Source of the DNA: Tipula vernalis
Lineage: Eukaryota; Arthropoda; Insecta; Diptera; Tipulidae
Assembly: GCA_958295665.1 (NCBI GenBank)
Contig: OY282560.1
Span: forward strand, 21,101,653 to 21,165,652
DNA: 64,000 bases
Reading direction: 5' to 3'
This document shows, piece after piece, positions 1 to 10,961 of this stretch. The notes beneath the pieces are model-generated. The model was not told where the DNA came from, ran no database searches, and was given only the letters and a program-made list of their open reading frames with translations. The position numbers were made by a program, and so were the translations under genes. Numbering within the stretch: position 1 is the stretch's first letter; each line of letters starts with the position of its first letter.

Positions 1-342
1 CATTTCGGCCGCAGAGCCTGGACATTTCAACAGGACTCGGTGCCGAGTCATAAAGCGCGCCTCAATCAAGATTGGCCGAGAAACAACGTTCCGCGGTTCA
101 TTTCCACTGCCCAATGGCCACCAAATTCACCGGATGCAAATCCGCTACATTTCTCGGTTTGGGGTATTTTGAAGAGCAAGGTTGGGACAAAAAAACACCA
201 AAGTGTCGATCATCTCAAGCAAGCGCTTCACCGGGAATGGGCCAAAATACCGCAGAGCCACTTTCGTGCTGCATGCAACAGCTTTGTCGGCGGTTTGAAG
301 GTCATAATCGCGGCTAAGGGTGGCCAAATCGAAAACTGCTAA
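1..342 (+). pseudogene. Tc1/mariner (maT-like) transposase, C-terminal fragment
   Basis: An open frame runs from the first base of the window to a stop at 342 and is truncated by the window edge. It carries two landmarks of the IS630/Tc1/mariner DDE/D core: QQDSVPSHKA (the second acidic residue with its usual D-S/N-x-P-x-H context) and WPPNSPDANPLHFSVWG (the third acidic site in the SPDLNP-type block). The tail, with an EWAKIP segment and a basic end, also fits insect maT-type transposases. Such enzymes cut and paste DNA at TA dinucleotides. About 110 residues of a normal ~340 are visible. What lies upstream of position 1 is unknown, so I cannot say whether the copy was intact. Downstream, 345-430 is AT-rich 3' flank. 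Confidence 0.8.
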
Positions 343-474
343 TGCAATTCGAAAATTTAAATATTTGTGCACATTTTTTACTTTGATTCAATAAAATTCA
401 TCAAAAAATAAAAATTCTATTATATATAAATATATATAAAAATTCATTAATGGTGTTACCTAAACATTTGCAAA

Positions 475-720
475 CTGTGCAGTGGACGAACCTCTCCTTC
501 GTTGCATCATTAAAATTTGTTTCGTCAATCCACACTATTTATCTTCCTTGTTCGTTATAACCGTTCAAAGTTTCAACATATTCGGCACGTTTTATTTTGT
601 TGACTTCAGAATTCATTGCGATAGGTTCACAATGAACTTTTTTAGTGATGAATAGCCTGCCTTTTAGGTAATTCCCTATGGTTGACACCGATATCAATTT
701 CTGGAAGTTACCTTAGTAAG
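475..720 (-). pseudogene. Tc1-like transposase fragment (central DDE region)
   Basis: Read on the minus strand, 475-720 contains STIGNYLKGRLFITKKVH followed by an EYVETLN segment, an in-frame stop, and VWIDETNFN. The last motif is the first catalytic aspartate block of Tc1/mariner transposases (normally W/I-x-D-E-T/S-x-F). The order (helix-turn-helix end, linker, first D) is right for the family. The stop between the linker and the D block and the missing N and C termini make this a dead fragment. It is on the opposite strand to the fragment at 1-342, so they are separate insertions or a rearranged pair. Confidence 0.7.
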
Positions 721-949
721 TTAGTAGTTATAACCTTTTCTTTCAATTTTTTTAAGATTACACTACAATCATTCTGATAAATAGTTGATTTATCTGAATT
801 ACAGTTGACGCTATCTGAATTACAACTAGAAAAGGTGTAAATCGAGAGAATACTGGATAGCTTCAACTGCAGCGCTTCCAGATTTGAAACAGCTCAACTA
901 ATCATATGCAATATTGTAATAAGATATCACGAGCAAACTCACATCAGCT

Positions 950-1150
950 TTAAGACCAGCAAAGGGAGTCGACATCACTGTTGTCAGTCTTGAATTAGCT
1001 AACTATACTAGTTTTGTAATTCGGGTGGTATAGATTTGTTGCTTGGGGCAGATCAGTTCCACAGAACTATGTTATCGGATGTTTGAAGTGGTATAGCCTC
1101 AACTATAGTGAAAATAACAATATTTGGATGGGTTCTTCCAGGAGAAGTAC
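950..1150 (+). pseudogene. BEL/Pao retrotransposon protease-region remnant
   Basis: In one plus-strand frame around 1025-1145 the sequence reads IDLLLGADQFHRTMLSDV, a stop, then a short segment ending in TIFGWVLPGE. In BEL/Pao polyproteins the protease-to-RT linker has exactly this pair of blocks (IDLLIGAD... and ...TIFGWILSG). One internal stop and no flanking gag or RT show a small decayed fragment. The sequence from 1150 to 1420 stays partly open (1203-1406) but has no motif I recognise. Confidence 0.6.
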
Positions 1151-1419
1151 AACCGAAAAACTACAAAAATAGAACAGTCATAGTGACTCCAAGCATCCAA
1201 GATTGACGCAAAATAAAATATATTGTGAAGTCCAAGATAAAATATATTGTGAAAAATGTTTCCAAAAGCAAAATTACGGTGTGGAATACCCTTCCATTTT
1301 ACGTAGAACCGATAATATCGAAATTGTCAATCATAAAAGAAAAACTACATTACAACTACAAACATTAAGTAAACCTGGATTCTCGTTAGAAATGCAATAC
1401 TGTTAAAGTTCCTGGCGTG

Positions 1420-2776
1420 GAATAGGACTTAAAGGATGATGTTTTTCTGTTGAAGATAAATTGGGATCCCAGCCATGTAGGGTGACCAGACGTCCTAGTT
1501 TCCCTGGACATACACTGGTTTTTCAACCTTCTGCCCGCGCCCGGGAAAATTTCTTACATTGCCTTAGATTTTAGATAATATTCATTTAGAGCGCTAAAGA
1601 GAGCAGATATTAATTTGTTTTATCAATTTTATGTAGCTCAAATCATTTCCTGAATGAAGTCACATTACAAAAGTTCTAAAACGAAACGAAAAACGAAATG
1701 TTTCATGTTTTTTGCAATATCTCCGAATTTTTCTCAATTCGATAGAAAACCAATTTTCAGTACAGTAAAGCAACTACTTTATGGTTCTACAGCTCCAATG
1801 AAATTTTCAGGACCAGATTTAATCAATTTTAGATTAGGAACTATTTGTAGAATCAGCTTAATATCTCCGATAAAAAATTTCACCAAAATCCTTCAACTAA
1901 TGCGAGATCCATGGACGCGTAAAAATTTGTCTGGATTGGTATTATATGGACAAAACAAAATTGGCTAATCTAATTAACCACAACATCGCATTATTACGAG
2001 TAATATGCCAAAATATTTCTTGTCGTTGGGCCTTATTTTATAAAAAAAAAAAAAAAAAAAAAACCGCACAGCTCGAAAAAAAAACTTTTGTATTAGGAAC
2101 TATTTATTGGATCTACAAAATATTTCAGATTTAAAAGTTCGTTAAAATCCATAGATAAATGGGGGTTTCCATTTGGATCTAGAAATGTGATAAATGCCTG
2201 GAATGGTTATGTATGTAAAAAACAAATTTGATTTTCACATATCTAACTTTAATTAAGATTTAAGATATCGAAGATTTAAGATATCGAAGATTTAAGATAT
2301 CGACCAAAGGATCATGTTTTATTAAGAAATTTCATCTCAGCCCCAAATGGGACTAACGCAATTATTCACCAATTCCATTGAAATTTAATATCTGACTTAA
2401 TCAACACATTTAATGGTCAGTGAACTAGTTACAGCACATCCAAATGACGATTCAAAGTAGTGCTTTTGAAATTGGTTATCGCCACCAATCCAATTTTAAA
2501 TATTGTAGTAATATGTATTTGTTTTGGTAAGTCGAAATTTTCTGGTTTTTCAAACGTTTTTAGATTTAATCCACGTTTAGTGTCTTTTCATTTGATCAAC
2601 CTATGGCCGCTAAAAGTAAAATCCTCTTAGTAAAATCACGTATATTTGTTCACTCGATTGGTTGTCGCCAACTCTAACAAAAATAAAAATATTGCTGACA
2701 TCCATGGGATTATCACTTCCCAGGAAGTGAGCGAGATTCTGTTCATTTCACAATTAAGTTTACGATTTATTAATAA
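1420..2776. other. Unassigned AT-rich stretch with minor repeats
   Basis: No gene is supported. Around 1490-1560 there is a GC-richer patch (GGGTGACCAGACGTCC...) resembling the end of an interspersed DNA transposon, but no partner end was found. A poly-A run lies at 2040-2061. The open frames at 1654-1968 and 1946-2134 are low-complexity and have no motif. Confidence 0.5.
2255..2302. repeat. 16-bp tandem repeat, three copies
   Basis: The unit AAGATTTAAGATATCG is repeated three times in exact register. No gene is nearby, so it is a minisatellite seed in unassigned sequence. Confidence 0.9.
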
Positions 2777-4197
2777 CTTATTACGATGTGGGTGACTGGA
2801 GCAAGAAAACTTTCGAATTTAAGCTAAAAATTTATCATACCGTTAGAATCGAATATGTGCTAATTAGTGTTCATTGGAAAAAATTAGTTCTAGTTCAGGA
2901 GCCGAGAAAATGGAAAAACAATTTTCATATTCCACCTAAAAGACGGTACAAAAATATAAAAACAAATCCTGATTTTCAGCGGAAATCGGAAAAAATTAAC
3001 CAATTATCTTAATATTTTTAGTTGGTATAAATACAATGAAGAAATTTGTGCTTATCACAAAAATATAAATTTTGACAATTGTCATTCATTAAATTTTGGA
3101 AAATGAAAATTAATCCGCACCCCTAAATGATACTATACGGAACGATCCAAGATACATTTTGCGTTCAATAATTTCCAAATTGAAGAACAAAAATAATTGA
3201 TTTAAAATATTTCCGACATAAAATGTTTTAGAAACCAATAAACGTTGCGGTTCAATTCAGAATGAATTTAAAGTAACCAATCAAATGTCACAGTGGATAA
3301 AACGGCTATATTTGGATCGAAAGGTATCGGATTCGATAACTCTTCGACTCTTTGTTGATATGCCGAAATCTTGGTCTGACACATTTCTCATGTCAATGCT
3401 AAACGCTATTGTGGAACGTTTCAATGTGTGGATGGTGTAAAAAGCTTTGGCTGCTGCATAGGACTTTAAAACTACACTGCGAATAGATGCGAAATTAGTG
3501 AAATGTATGTATTGATAAAACAATGTCGGCAAACTTTCCAATTAGCTCAAATCCGGCTTAAATTCAAAAGATTCTCTTCTGCCGTTAATCGTAATTTATT
3601 GAACAAGCAAAATGTGTTGATAAATTTTCATATTTCCTTGGTTTATCAATGAAAATATTCGAAATTTATATTTTTGTGATAAGCACAAATTTCTTCAATG
3701 TGTTCACTATTGGAAAAGATAAGGGAATAGGTTTCGCTTTTGTATTTTTTTAGAGTATCGCAACGGAATCCGAACATGTAATCAGACATAACATTTGGAT
3801 TAGTTTGTAAAACATTTTATGTCGGAAATAGTTTAAATCAATTATTTTTGTTGCTCAATTTGGAAATTATTGAACGCAAAATGTGTCTTGGATGGTTTCG
3901 TATAGTATCATTTAGGGGTACGAATTGATTTTCATTTTACACAATTTAATGAATGAAAATTGTTAAAATTTATAGTTTTGTGATAAGCACAAATTTATTT
4001 ATTGTATTTACCTGAAAATCAGGTACTGTTTTTGTATTTTTGATGAAAATTCTTTTTCCATTTTCTCGGCTCCTGAACTAGCACTATTTTTTCCAATGAG
4101 CACTAATTAGCACAAATTCGATTCTAATGGTATGAGAAATTTGAAGCTTAAATTCAAAAGTTTCCCTGCTCCAGTTACCAAAATCTTATTACGATGT
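2777..4197. mobile_element. Fold-back element with long inverted arms and 13-bp target duplication
   Basis: Two arms of roughly 375-445 bp (about 2790-3235 and 3790-4184) are inverted copies of each other. Matching landmarks include the GGAGCCGAGAAAATGG block (near 2900, reversed near 4065), the GCTAATTAGTG block, and the blocks around TGTGCTTATCACAAAAATATA and TTTCCGACATAAAATG. Immediately outside both arms is the same 13-bp word CTTATTACGATGT (2777-2789 and 4185-4197), which looks like a target-site duplication. The ~560-bp middle contains a partial third copy of one arm segment (around 3650-3700). It also has short open frames on both strands (plus 3289-3435, minus 3281-3541), neither recognisable. 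Long arms plus a 9-13 bp duplication recall Foldback or Mutator-like elements, but no transposase is visible, so the class is open. Confidence 0.75.
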
Positions 4198-6635
4198 TCC
4201 CATCTTTAAATTGCTTAGGATGCAAGTTTTGGCATCGTTAAGCTACGTTACAGACTGAAAAAATCAGTAAAAGAACCTGTTTCAAAATATTCGCCAAAAA
4301 TACCTTAATATAAAATTTTTCATTTATATTTCAAAATTGTAAAAATATTATAAATTTTGTGAGATTGTACATTACATTAGGATTACACAAGTGATAAACT
4401 GTTTTCCTATAAAAATATAAATCCTCATCTAATATGTTTCAAATCCACATAAATCTTGACACCCCTTTATTTTTTTTTTTTGCTTCCTCGTTATGCTTCC
4501 CCCGGTACACATCCATTTGTACAGCAAATAAATATACACAGATTATTTCAAATTTCAAAATTTTATACAGAAACCTTTTTTTGTTCTTGTTGTTCTTAAT
4601 TTATATGTATTCCTTGTAGCTAAAATAAAAATAAATAATTTAAGAGCATCTTTAAAAAAATTATTTAAAAACATCTTTTTAATTTGATAATAAAAATACA
4701 GCGCAACAAAAATTAGTATCCTTATAATCAGTTATAATTCTTTCTAATCACCAATTAATTTTCATTTCTTCTTATTACACTTTTGGTGTTGCTGGGCTGT
4801 TGTAATATTTTTTCTCTCCTTTCTTAAATACAAGAACAATACAAAATATAATATCCACTCGTTTTTATTTAATAAAAATTAACGATTTCCCTTTTTTTGT
4901 TCGTAGGGTATATTTACCGATACCTACATTTGTGTTTCATTCTAATGATGATAACTTGTTTTAATATTAAAAATACGAATTTAATTACCAATACAAAATT
5001 TAATAATCTGAGAAATAATTAGATAATTAAATATAAAATGGAGGTAACTGGAGGCAATTTCACTGGAAATGTCGATGTAAATAGTATTTAAGGTTTTAGA
5101 ATAGAAGAAACAGTTTCATTTTGAAAAAAAATTCTAATTGATTGTACAAATTATATACAATAATTATTCAAAGTTAAGGATGATTGATTATTGGAAAGGG
5201 ATAAGTAAATGATTTCATTTTTTGATAGAATAATTAAATTTTCTTTAGGGCAGGTTGTAGACATGGTATTACTATGAAAAATGTTTTAAGGATCGTTGAT
5301 AAGGATTGATTGATGGATGAAATATTCTCGTGTTAATAAATTGAAATAGTTCCTATAAAATACTCCTCATGTTTGACATAATATTTAATTTTAATTTTTT
5401 TCACATAAAACTTTAATTTTTAAACAAGTGACACAAATAATCAGCGCTATACAAAAAAACCTGAACAAACACATTTTATTCCATATGGGATCTTACAGCT
5501 AAAATTAAAGGGCAGGTACTTTGGAGCTAAAGAGTTCAAAATTGAGGAATAAAGAAATAAACGATTTTGTATTATTTTAATTTAAAGGACCTTTGATTTG
5601 AGCAGACGTACTCTTTATTTTTTTTTTCTTAACAGTTATGCATATTTTACAAACAAACTAATTACTCCTAACGTTTATATAACAACTAGTTGCGCGCAGG
5701 TCCAAGTGGACTCAGATCCAGATTTAATTTAAGATATAAATATAGCTGAAGAAATCTTGTAAAATCTCGAAAGCTCTCAAAATCGTGAAACCTATACTCT
5801 ATAACACCACTCTAAACGTCAAGTAACTCATAGTTAGGTAAACCAAATGCCAAGTAAATCTCACAAACTCAAAAACCTCGAAAAGTTCAAACAATCTCTA
5901 TATCGCAAAATTGTAAAACGCAAGTCAAGGCTAAGGAACTATGGGGAAGTAATATTATTTGAAAGGAATGCTGCAAAATCTGCACAGTCAACCGAATTCT
6001 TGAAAGAGCCTAATTTCTTCATAACCCTCAATCAGTTTCACGATGCCTTTACCGTATTAACTACTGTTTCAAAACGCTTAGAGTTTGGCCACAATTAACG
6101 CCATTCCATTATCCATTCAATAATTTTTTCACATTATCCAATAGGAAAAAAATTCTTCTGCTTTCCGTACTGGTGCAGTACGTAAGTTTTACTTGACTAT
6201 AACTGTTCATCTTCGCCGTTTTCCTCTGACACCTCACCATAATTGCCTAAGTTCTGCTAAATAGTTTCCATTCAAGTAAAGCTACCTAGCGACCAATAGC
6301 CACATGTTTGGTCCAAAGCAGCTATATAACTCTACAATAACAATGATTTAGTACACAAAATGGTGAATCATATGGGAGGGACTAAATGAGATTAAAAATG
6401 GTGTTAATTGAGTATATATTAAAAGAATTGGGATTTTACCGTCTCTATGTCTCTATCGTAAAAAAAGATACAATTGATGCAAACATTTTTACGAAAAATC
6501 GACAGAACCTGTCAAAAAGCGTTTTAATCAAAAATTACAAGATTACCACATAAAGGCTTCTGGGAAGCTTACAAACGTTATCTTTGAACGTTGAGTTAAT
6601 TAAAATTGTAAATTTTAGTTACATGAAGGGGGATT
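4198..6635. other. AT-rich intergenic sequence, no gene seen
   Basis: Only short, low-complexity open frames occur. The longest, 5847-6098 plus, encodes 83 lysine-rich residues without a family motif. Homopolymer T and A runs are frequent. I see no RNA gene, TIR pair or coding remnant that can be supported. Confidence 0.5.
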
Positions 6636-6639
6636 AAAG

Positions 6640-7180
6640 CCTAGACACACTTGGCACGTGCCTAGTGCAAGAGAAAGGCTACTAATGTTCGACAATGCGA
6701 CATTGAAATGTTTTTCCAGATTTCCTCAATATTTTGGAGCAGCTCGTCTGAATTCCTGGGACTTTGGCTTAAGGTCTTTCAGTGTGTTCAGGACCGTTTG
6801 ATTTTATTGAAGGGTAAATGACACCAGCATCTTTTCGAAGTAATAAAGACTAAGACGTGTTGGTGCCTTTGCTTATTAATTTTAAATAAAGGTCGTAAGT
6901 TGTGCTATGAAAATGCTACCCGAACCTTAACTTTACCACCTCCGTAAACTTTGCCGTCCCTCCCATCCAAATTATACTTCGATTCGTCGTTCGAAGGGAC
7001 TGTTCCAAAGTGCTAATAATCTAAAAAATTGTTGTTTCGCGAGACTTATCTTTCGTTTTAAGTTTTAATTACAATTGACTGTCCAGATTCAAACAGTCGG
7101 CGTGTAAAAGTCTTGTCCGGCCAACTATATACGTAAGTTGTTTTTTGAACTCGTTCTTTTCTGGGTCTCGACCTTTTTTC
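6640..7180 (-). pseudogene. Tc1-like transposase remnant
   Basis: Minus-strand translation shows SNDESKYNLDGRDGKVYGGG followed shortly by KVKVRVAFS. This corresponds to the first catalytic D block (SDESKFNLFGSDG...) and the GGGSVMVWGCFS block of Tc1-like transposases. Nearer the 3' end a frame reads EEIWKNISMSHCRTLVAFL, the family's C-terminal EIWKNI...CxxLVxSMPRR segment. The region between the two Tc1 blocks is shortened, and several stops and frameshifts are present. The copy cannot encode an enzyme. Confidence 0.75.
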
Positions 7181-7188
7181 ACACCCCA

Positions 7189-7327
7189 GGGCCCGTATTC
7201 TTGAAATTCGATCAAAAAAAGTCGCCCATTATTTTCTAGTGAAATACATCATTTCAGTCGAAAATTTAAATTGTTTCATACCAAAGTCACCGGCGAATTT
7301 TTCGGTGAATTTCAAGAATACGGGCCC
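7189..7327. mobile_element. 139-bp MITE with ~21-bp terminal inverted repeats
   Basis: The left end reads GGGCCCGTATTCTTGAAATTC and the right end is its reverse complement. The interior is non-coding. A 3-bp flanking CAG on each side is possible if the termini are read as GGCCC. It directly abuts the Tc1 remnant. The GGGCCC(G)TATTCT start resembles the ends of the MITE at 20304-20525, so they may belong to related families. Confidence 0.75.
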
Positions 7328-8510
7328 AGATCTGCTGCAATAGCAGCAACGAAGCTCCCTCTCATTTCCAATCTATCAGCTTCCTCACCTTATTTTTCCA
7401 ACTATATACTCGTAATAGACCTCTAAACTATCAAAGTCGATGGAATTATCGGTAAAGTTAATTGCCTATTGCGGCTAAAATTATTGTTGAAAGTATCTTT
7501 TGCGTGCTAAACAATCTGTGAGACCTACATCCTTTTTAGTAGGGCGTCACTTCGTTAAAAGCGCCCATTGTTTCTAATTTTGTGACCACCACGTACAAGA
7601 AAGACGAACCTTTATAATGTTTTTTGTTATTTTTGTTTAAATTTGGTTTTCGTGTTTAAACCAATAGTTATTGGTGTATCAAGTGGTGCTTTGTTTACAT
7701 TCTTTTAAGCGCGACAACTACACACGTTACTTTGCCTATAAGTATTTACTTAATAAATTTATCGTAAAGGTTTTTGTCGAGAAACTTTTCTTTATTGCCT
7801 CATAAAGCAAATTGAGTATGTTACATAACAGATTTGTTATCAGATTTATACAGGGAAAACCAAACTGTTGTGCTTGTTCAAATTCAAACGAAAAAAATTA
7901 AGACAAAAAGACTTGCGACAATGTTAACAATGCGGAAAATTAAAGGTTTGCAGCATGGTGAAAACTGAACAATTTAGGCATGGGAAACAGAAAAGCCTTT
8001 CGCGCTTTTGGTAAGAAAAGGAGATTTGGCTTCCGGAAACGAAAGCTTGCTTAGGGCTCATATTTTTTGTATTATTTTGATGGGACTGGAAACGAAACCG
8101 GAGGGCTCCGATTTTTCTTAATCCGCCCCTGGAAAAATGAGCACATGCACGCTCAACAGAAAATTGAGGGGACGGTACACATCTCAACTTCTAAAGTAAG
8201 GTTTAAAGCTTTTAAAATGCCGCAGATATAAATCGAATGTATTGACGATCATCGTGAATTATATTTGTTTAACTTTAACGTCATTAGCTAATTTTTCACT
8301 ATTAACGGCCAACAAGAAGCCACAAACAATTTCGTGTTGAAATTTATAGCACACAAAAAACGACATGGTCTCATTAGATTGAATGCATAATTGTTAAATA
8401 TTCCGTTGGCTATAAAAATTGCAACTAGGATAGTATGGTTGTATATACTAGTTAACGTCTTAATGTATTACATAGGATGGTATTCAAATTGACTGATGGT
8501 AGTCGTTATC
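7328..8510. other. Intergenic sequence, no gene supported
   Basis: The minus-strand open frame at 7924-8187 (87 residues) has no recognisable motif. The rest is AT-rich. I found no RNA gene or paired transposon end here. Confidence 0.4.
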
Positions 8511-8514
8511 GTTC

Positions 8515-10010
8515 CAGTGGCGTAACAACAAATTTCGGGCCCCCCGCAACATATTTTTGGACCCCTAAAAATGGTCCTTCTACCTATGAACAAGTAAAGC
8601 TTTTAGTTAAAAATGTATTTCTTCCTATTGTCCAGTCTTGCATTAATTAAAAGTATCTGATTTCGAGAGTAGATGACACGAAACATCTTGCAACTGAATG
8701 CTATGACGAGTTCTAAATATTTCAATAAAGCATCACAAATTTCGAATATAATTTTAGAAATATCAAGAATTTCGAAATAATCTCAAAAATGTCAAATTTT
8801 CAAAGTATCTTGAATATTGTTGCAAGTTCTAAAATATCGAATTATCCGTAAGTTGTGTTAAAAAAATTGTATAAGCTTGTATAATTGTATAATATTTTAT
8901 ATGTTTTAAGTTTCAATCATCAAAATCTTTTAGTTTCAAAATTGAGATAAATGTAAAATATTTGTTAACAATGAGCTTTAGGCTAATTATGTTCAAAAAA
9001 TATGTATTTGCAAAAAAGTTTTAAGACCTTCTTTCACTGATCGAAACTTTTTAAACAATTTATCCCAAAATTCCGTTGTAATGGAATTTTGGGAACAATT
9101 TAGAAAGTTTTTTTCCAATGAGCTTCAAGATTGATAATTGATTTATACTTTTCGGGTTTGAACTTAACATTTGTGAGCTTTTTAATAATTTCAGGTTATT
9201 AATAAAACGTTTGATTAGCATAAATTATGTATTTTAAAATATTTCCAAGAGCTTTAGTTTTAAGAGCTTTCACTTATCGTAGCTTTTTAAATAAACAATT
9301 TTACTTTGAAATTTCATATTACAAATGATGACGGAATATGCGGTAGGATTTAGAATACTTGTGCTCAATATGAATTATTAACAGCTTTTAGATTTAAGAG
9401 CTTTTCAAACCAAATCATTTGACTTTCAAATTCGATATTATAAAAGAAGGTGGTATTTTGCGATTAATTTAGAGTATTTGTTTTCAATGAGCTTTAAGCT
9501 TGATATAATTTATTTATACATTCTCGAAAACTTTTGGGCCTATCCATAAATTCTGTCTTCCGTTAAAATGTTTTATGAGCATAAATCATGTACCTAATTG
9601 CAATAAATGTCAAGAACTTTTAGTTTTAAGAGCTTTCACTTATCGAAGCTTTTCAACTCAAATAATTTTACTCAAAAATTTGATTTGATATTACAAAGGG
9701 TATTTTTTGAAATCAGAATATTTGTCCTCAATGTAAATATCCTTCATCCAAAATGTGTTTCCATTTTCAAGCATTCCATGTGTAAGAAAACCAATTGTTT
9801 TACTCTGATTTAATTTTGTGGACATATTCGGGCCATCAGCCCATTTGAATGGCCCCAAATAAAATAAAAATCTTGCAACTATATGCTAAGACGAGTTTCA
9901 ATTATATCGACAAAGCATCACAAATTTCGAATATAATTTGAAAAATATCAAGAATTTCGAAATAACCTCACAAATGTCGAATTTTCAAAGTATCTTGAAA
10001 GTTCTCAAAA
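8515..10010. repeat. Degenerate dispersed and tandem repeat block
   Basis: The block opens with CAGTGGCGTAACAACAAATT, which looks like a hAT-type transposon end. Segments 8683-8820 and 9868-9998 are diverged direct copies of each other, sharing CATCACAAATTTCGAATATAA and ATCAAGAATTTCGAAATAA. Between them, units built around TTTTAAGAGCTTTCACTTATCG recur near 9025, 9260, 9395 and 9627, alternately about 135 and 235 bp apart, suggesting a higher-order unit of ~370 bp. No coding capacity is recognised. The block may be the inside of one non-autonomous element flanked by the 8683/9868 repeats. Confidence 0.6.
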
Positions 10011-10517
10011 ATAAAATTATCCTTAACCGTAAGTCTGTAAAATCAAAGCCTATAGTGCTACAAACTGCCATGTACAACGTAAATAACCTGGGCATTCTTG
10101 AATAATTTTGAATAACATACAGGAGATCAGAGAAATATCGAAATTTTAGCATCTTCATCATTTATCTTTAAAAATCTCGGATAATCCTAGAAATGTCGAA
10201 CAATAAAGGAATTAAATGTGAAATTCGATTGATCTCGAATAATTTCAATAATACCGAAACATCTGTTTATCATGAATAACATCGGAAAGACTGTAAACAT
10301 CCAGAAAACTCACGAAAATTTCCGAAAATTCGTTTAAATATGGAATTATTTATCAAGTAACTTGATGTTACTAATATACTACTAAGCAATTTATGGCTAA
10401 GCTCAACAAAACGAAATGCAATAAGAATAAAATCCTCGGATTCTATTGGATAATCTTTTAAATATCGGCTCTAAAATTCTCCAATAACATCGAACTACCA
10501 AATACACCGTAATACAA

Positions 10518-10740
10518 TCTCAAACATACTCTCCCTGTTTCGTAACACCGAATCACCAATTAAGTCTCAAACATGAGACTGACTGGTTTGGCTCAAGTGA
10601 GGGAAACAAGAATTTGGCTCAAGTGAGGGAAACAATCTCAAACATACTCTCCCTGTTTCGTAACACCGAATCACCAATTAAGTCTCAAACATGAGACTGT
10701 CTGGTTTGGCTCAAGTGAGGGAAACAAGAATTTATTTTCA
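10518..10740. repeat. Recent tandem duplication, period ~118 bp
   Basis: The segment beginning TCTCAAACATACTCTCCCTG at about 10518 is repeated with one visible difference starting about 10636. Each unit contains the palindrome AGTCTCAAACATGAGACT. The short string GGCTCAAGTGAGGGAAACAA is also repeated at the junction, which suggests the mechanism of duplication. Confidence 0.85.
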
Positions 10741-10961
10741 GTCGCCGTTATGTATTTTTCTAGTTTCTTCTTGATTTTTATGAACATCACAATGATAAAC
10801 CGCAAACTCCCTTTTTCAAATCAAATTTAACCTTTTCTAACCAAAACTTGATGTATAGAAGTTTGAATTTGTTTGGCTAAAGGCTCTAATTGAGTTGTAA
10901 AAGGTGGAATTTGGATAAATGGAAAAGGAATAACTTTGAAGTTACGCAAAACGTAGAATAC

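Noticed and set aside
2255..2302. CRISPR-like array
   Set aside because: Only three contiguous 16-bp units without spacers, and the window is eukaryotic.
5847..6098. 83-codon plus-strand open frame
   Set aside because: Lysine-rich, no motif, no splice or promoter context; likely chance in AT-rich sequence.
9820..9862. Right terminal repeat partner for the hAT-like end at 8516
   Set aside because: The CGGGCCATCAGCCC...GGCCCC words are locally self-complementary but do not match the inverse of the left end.
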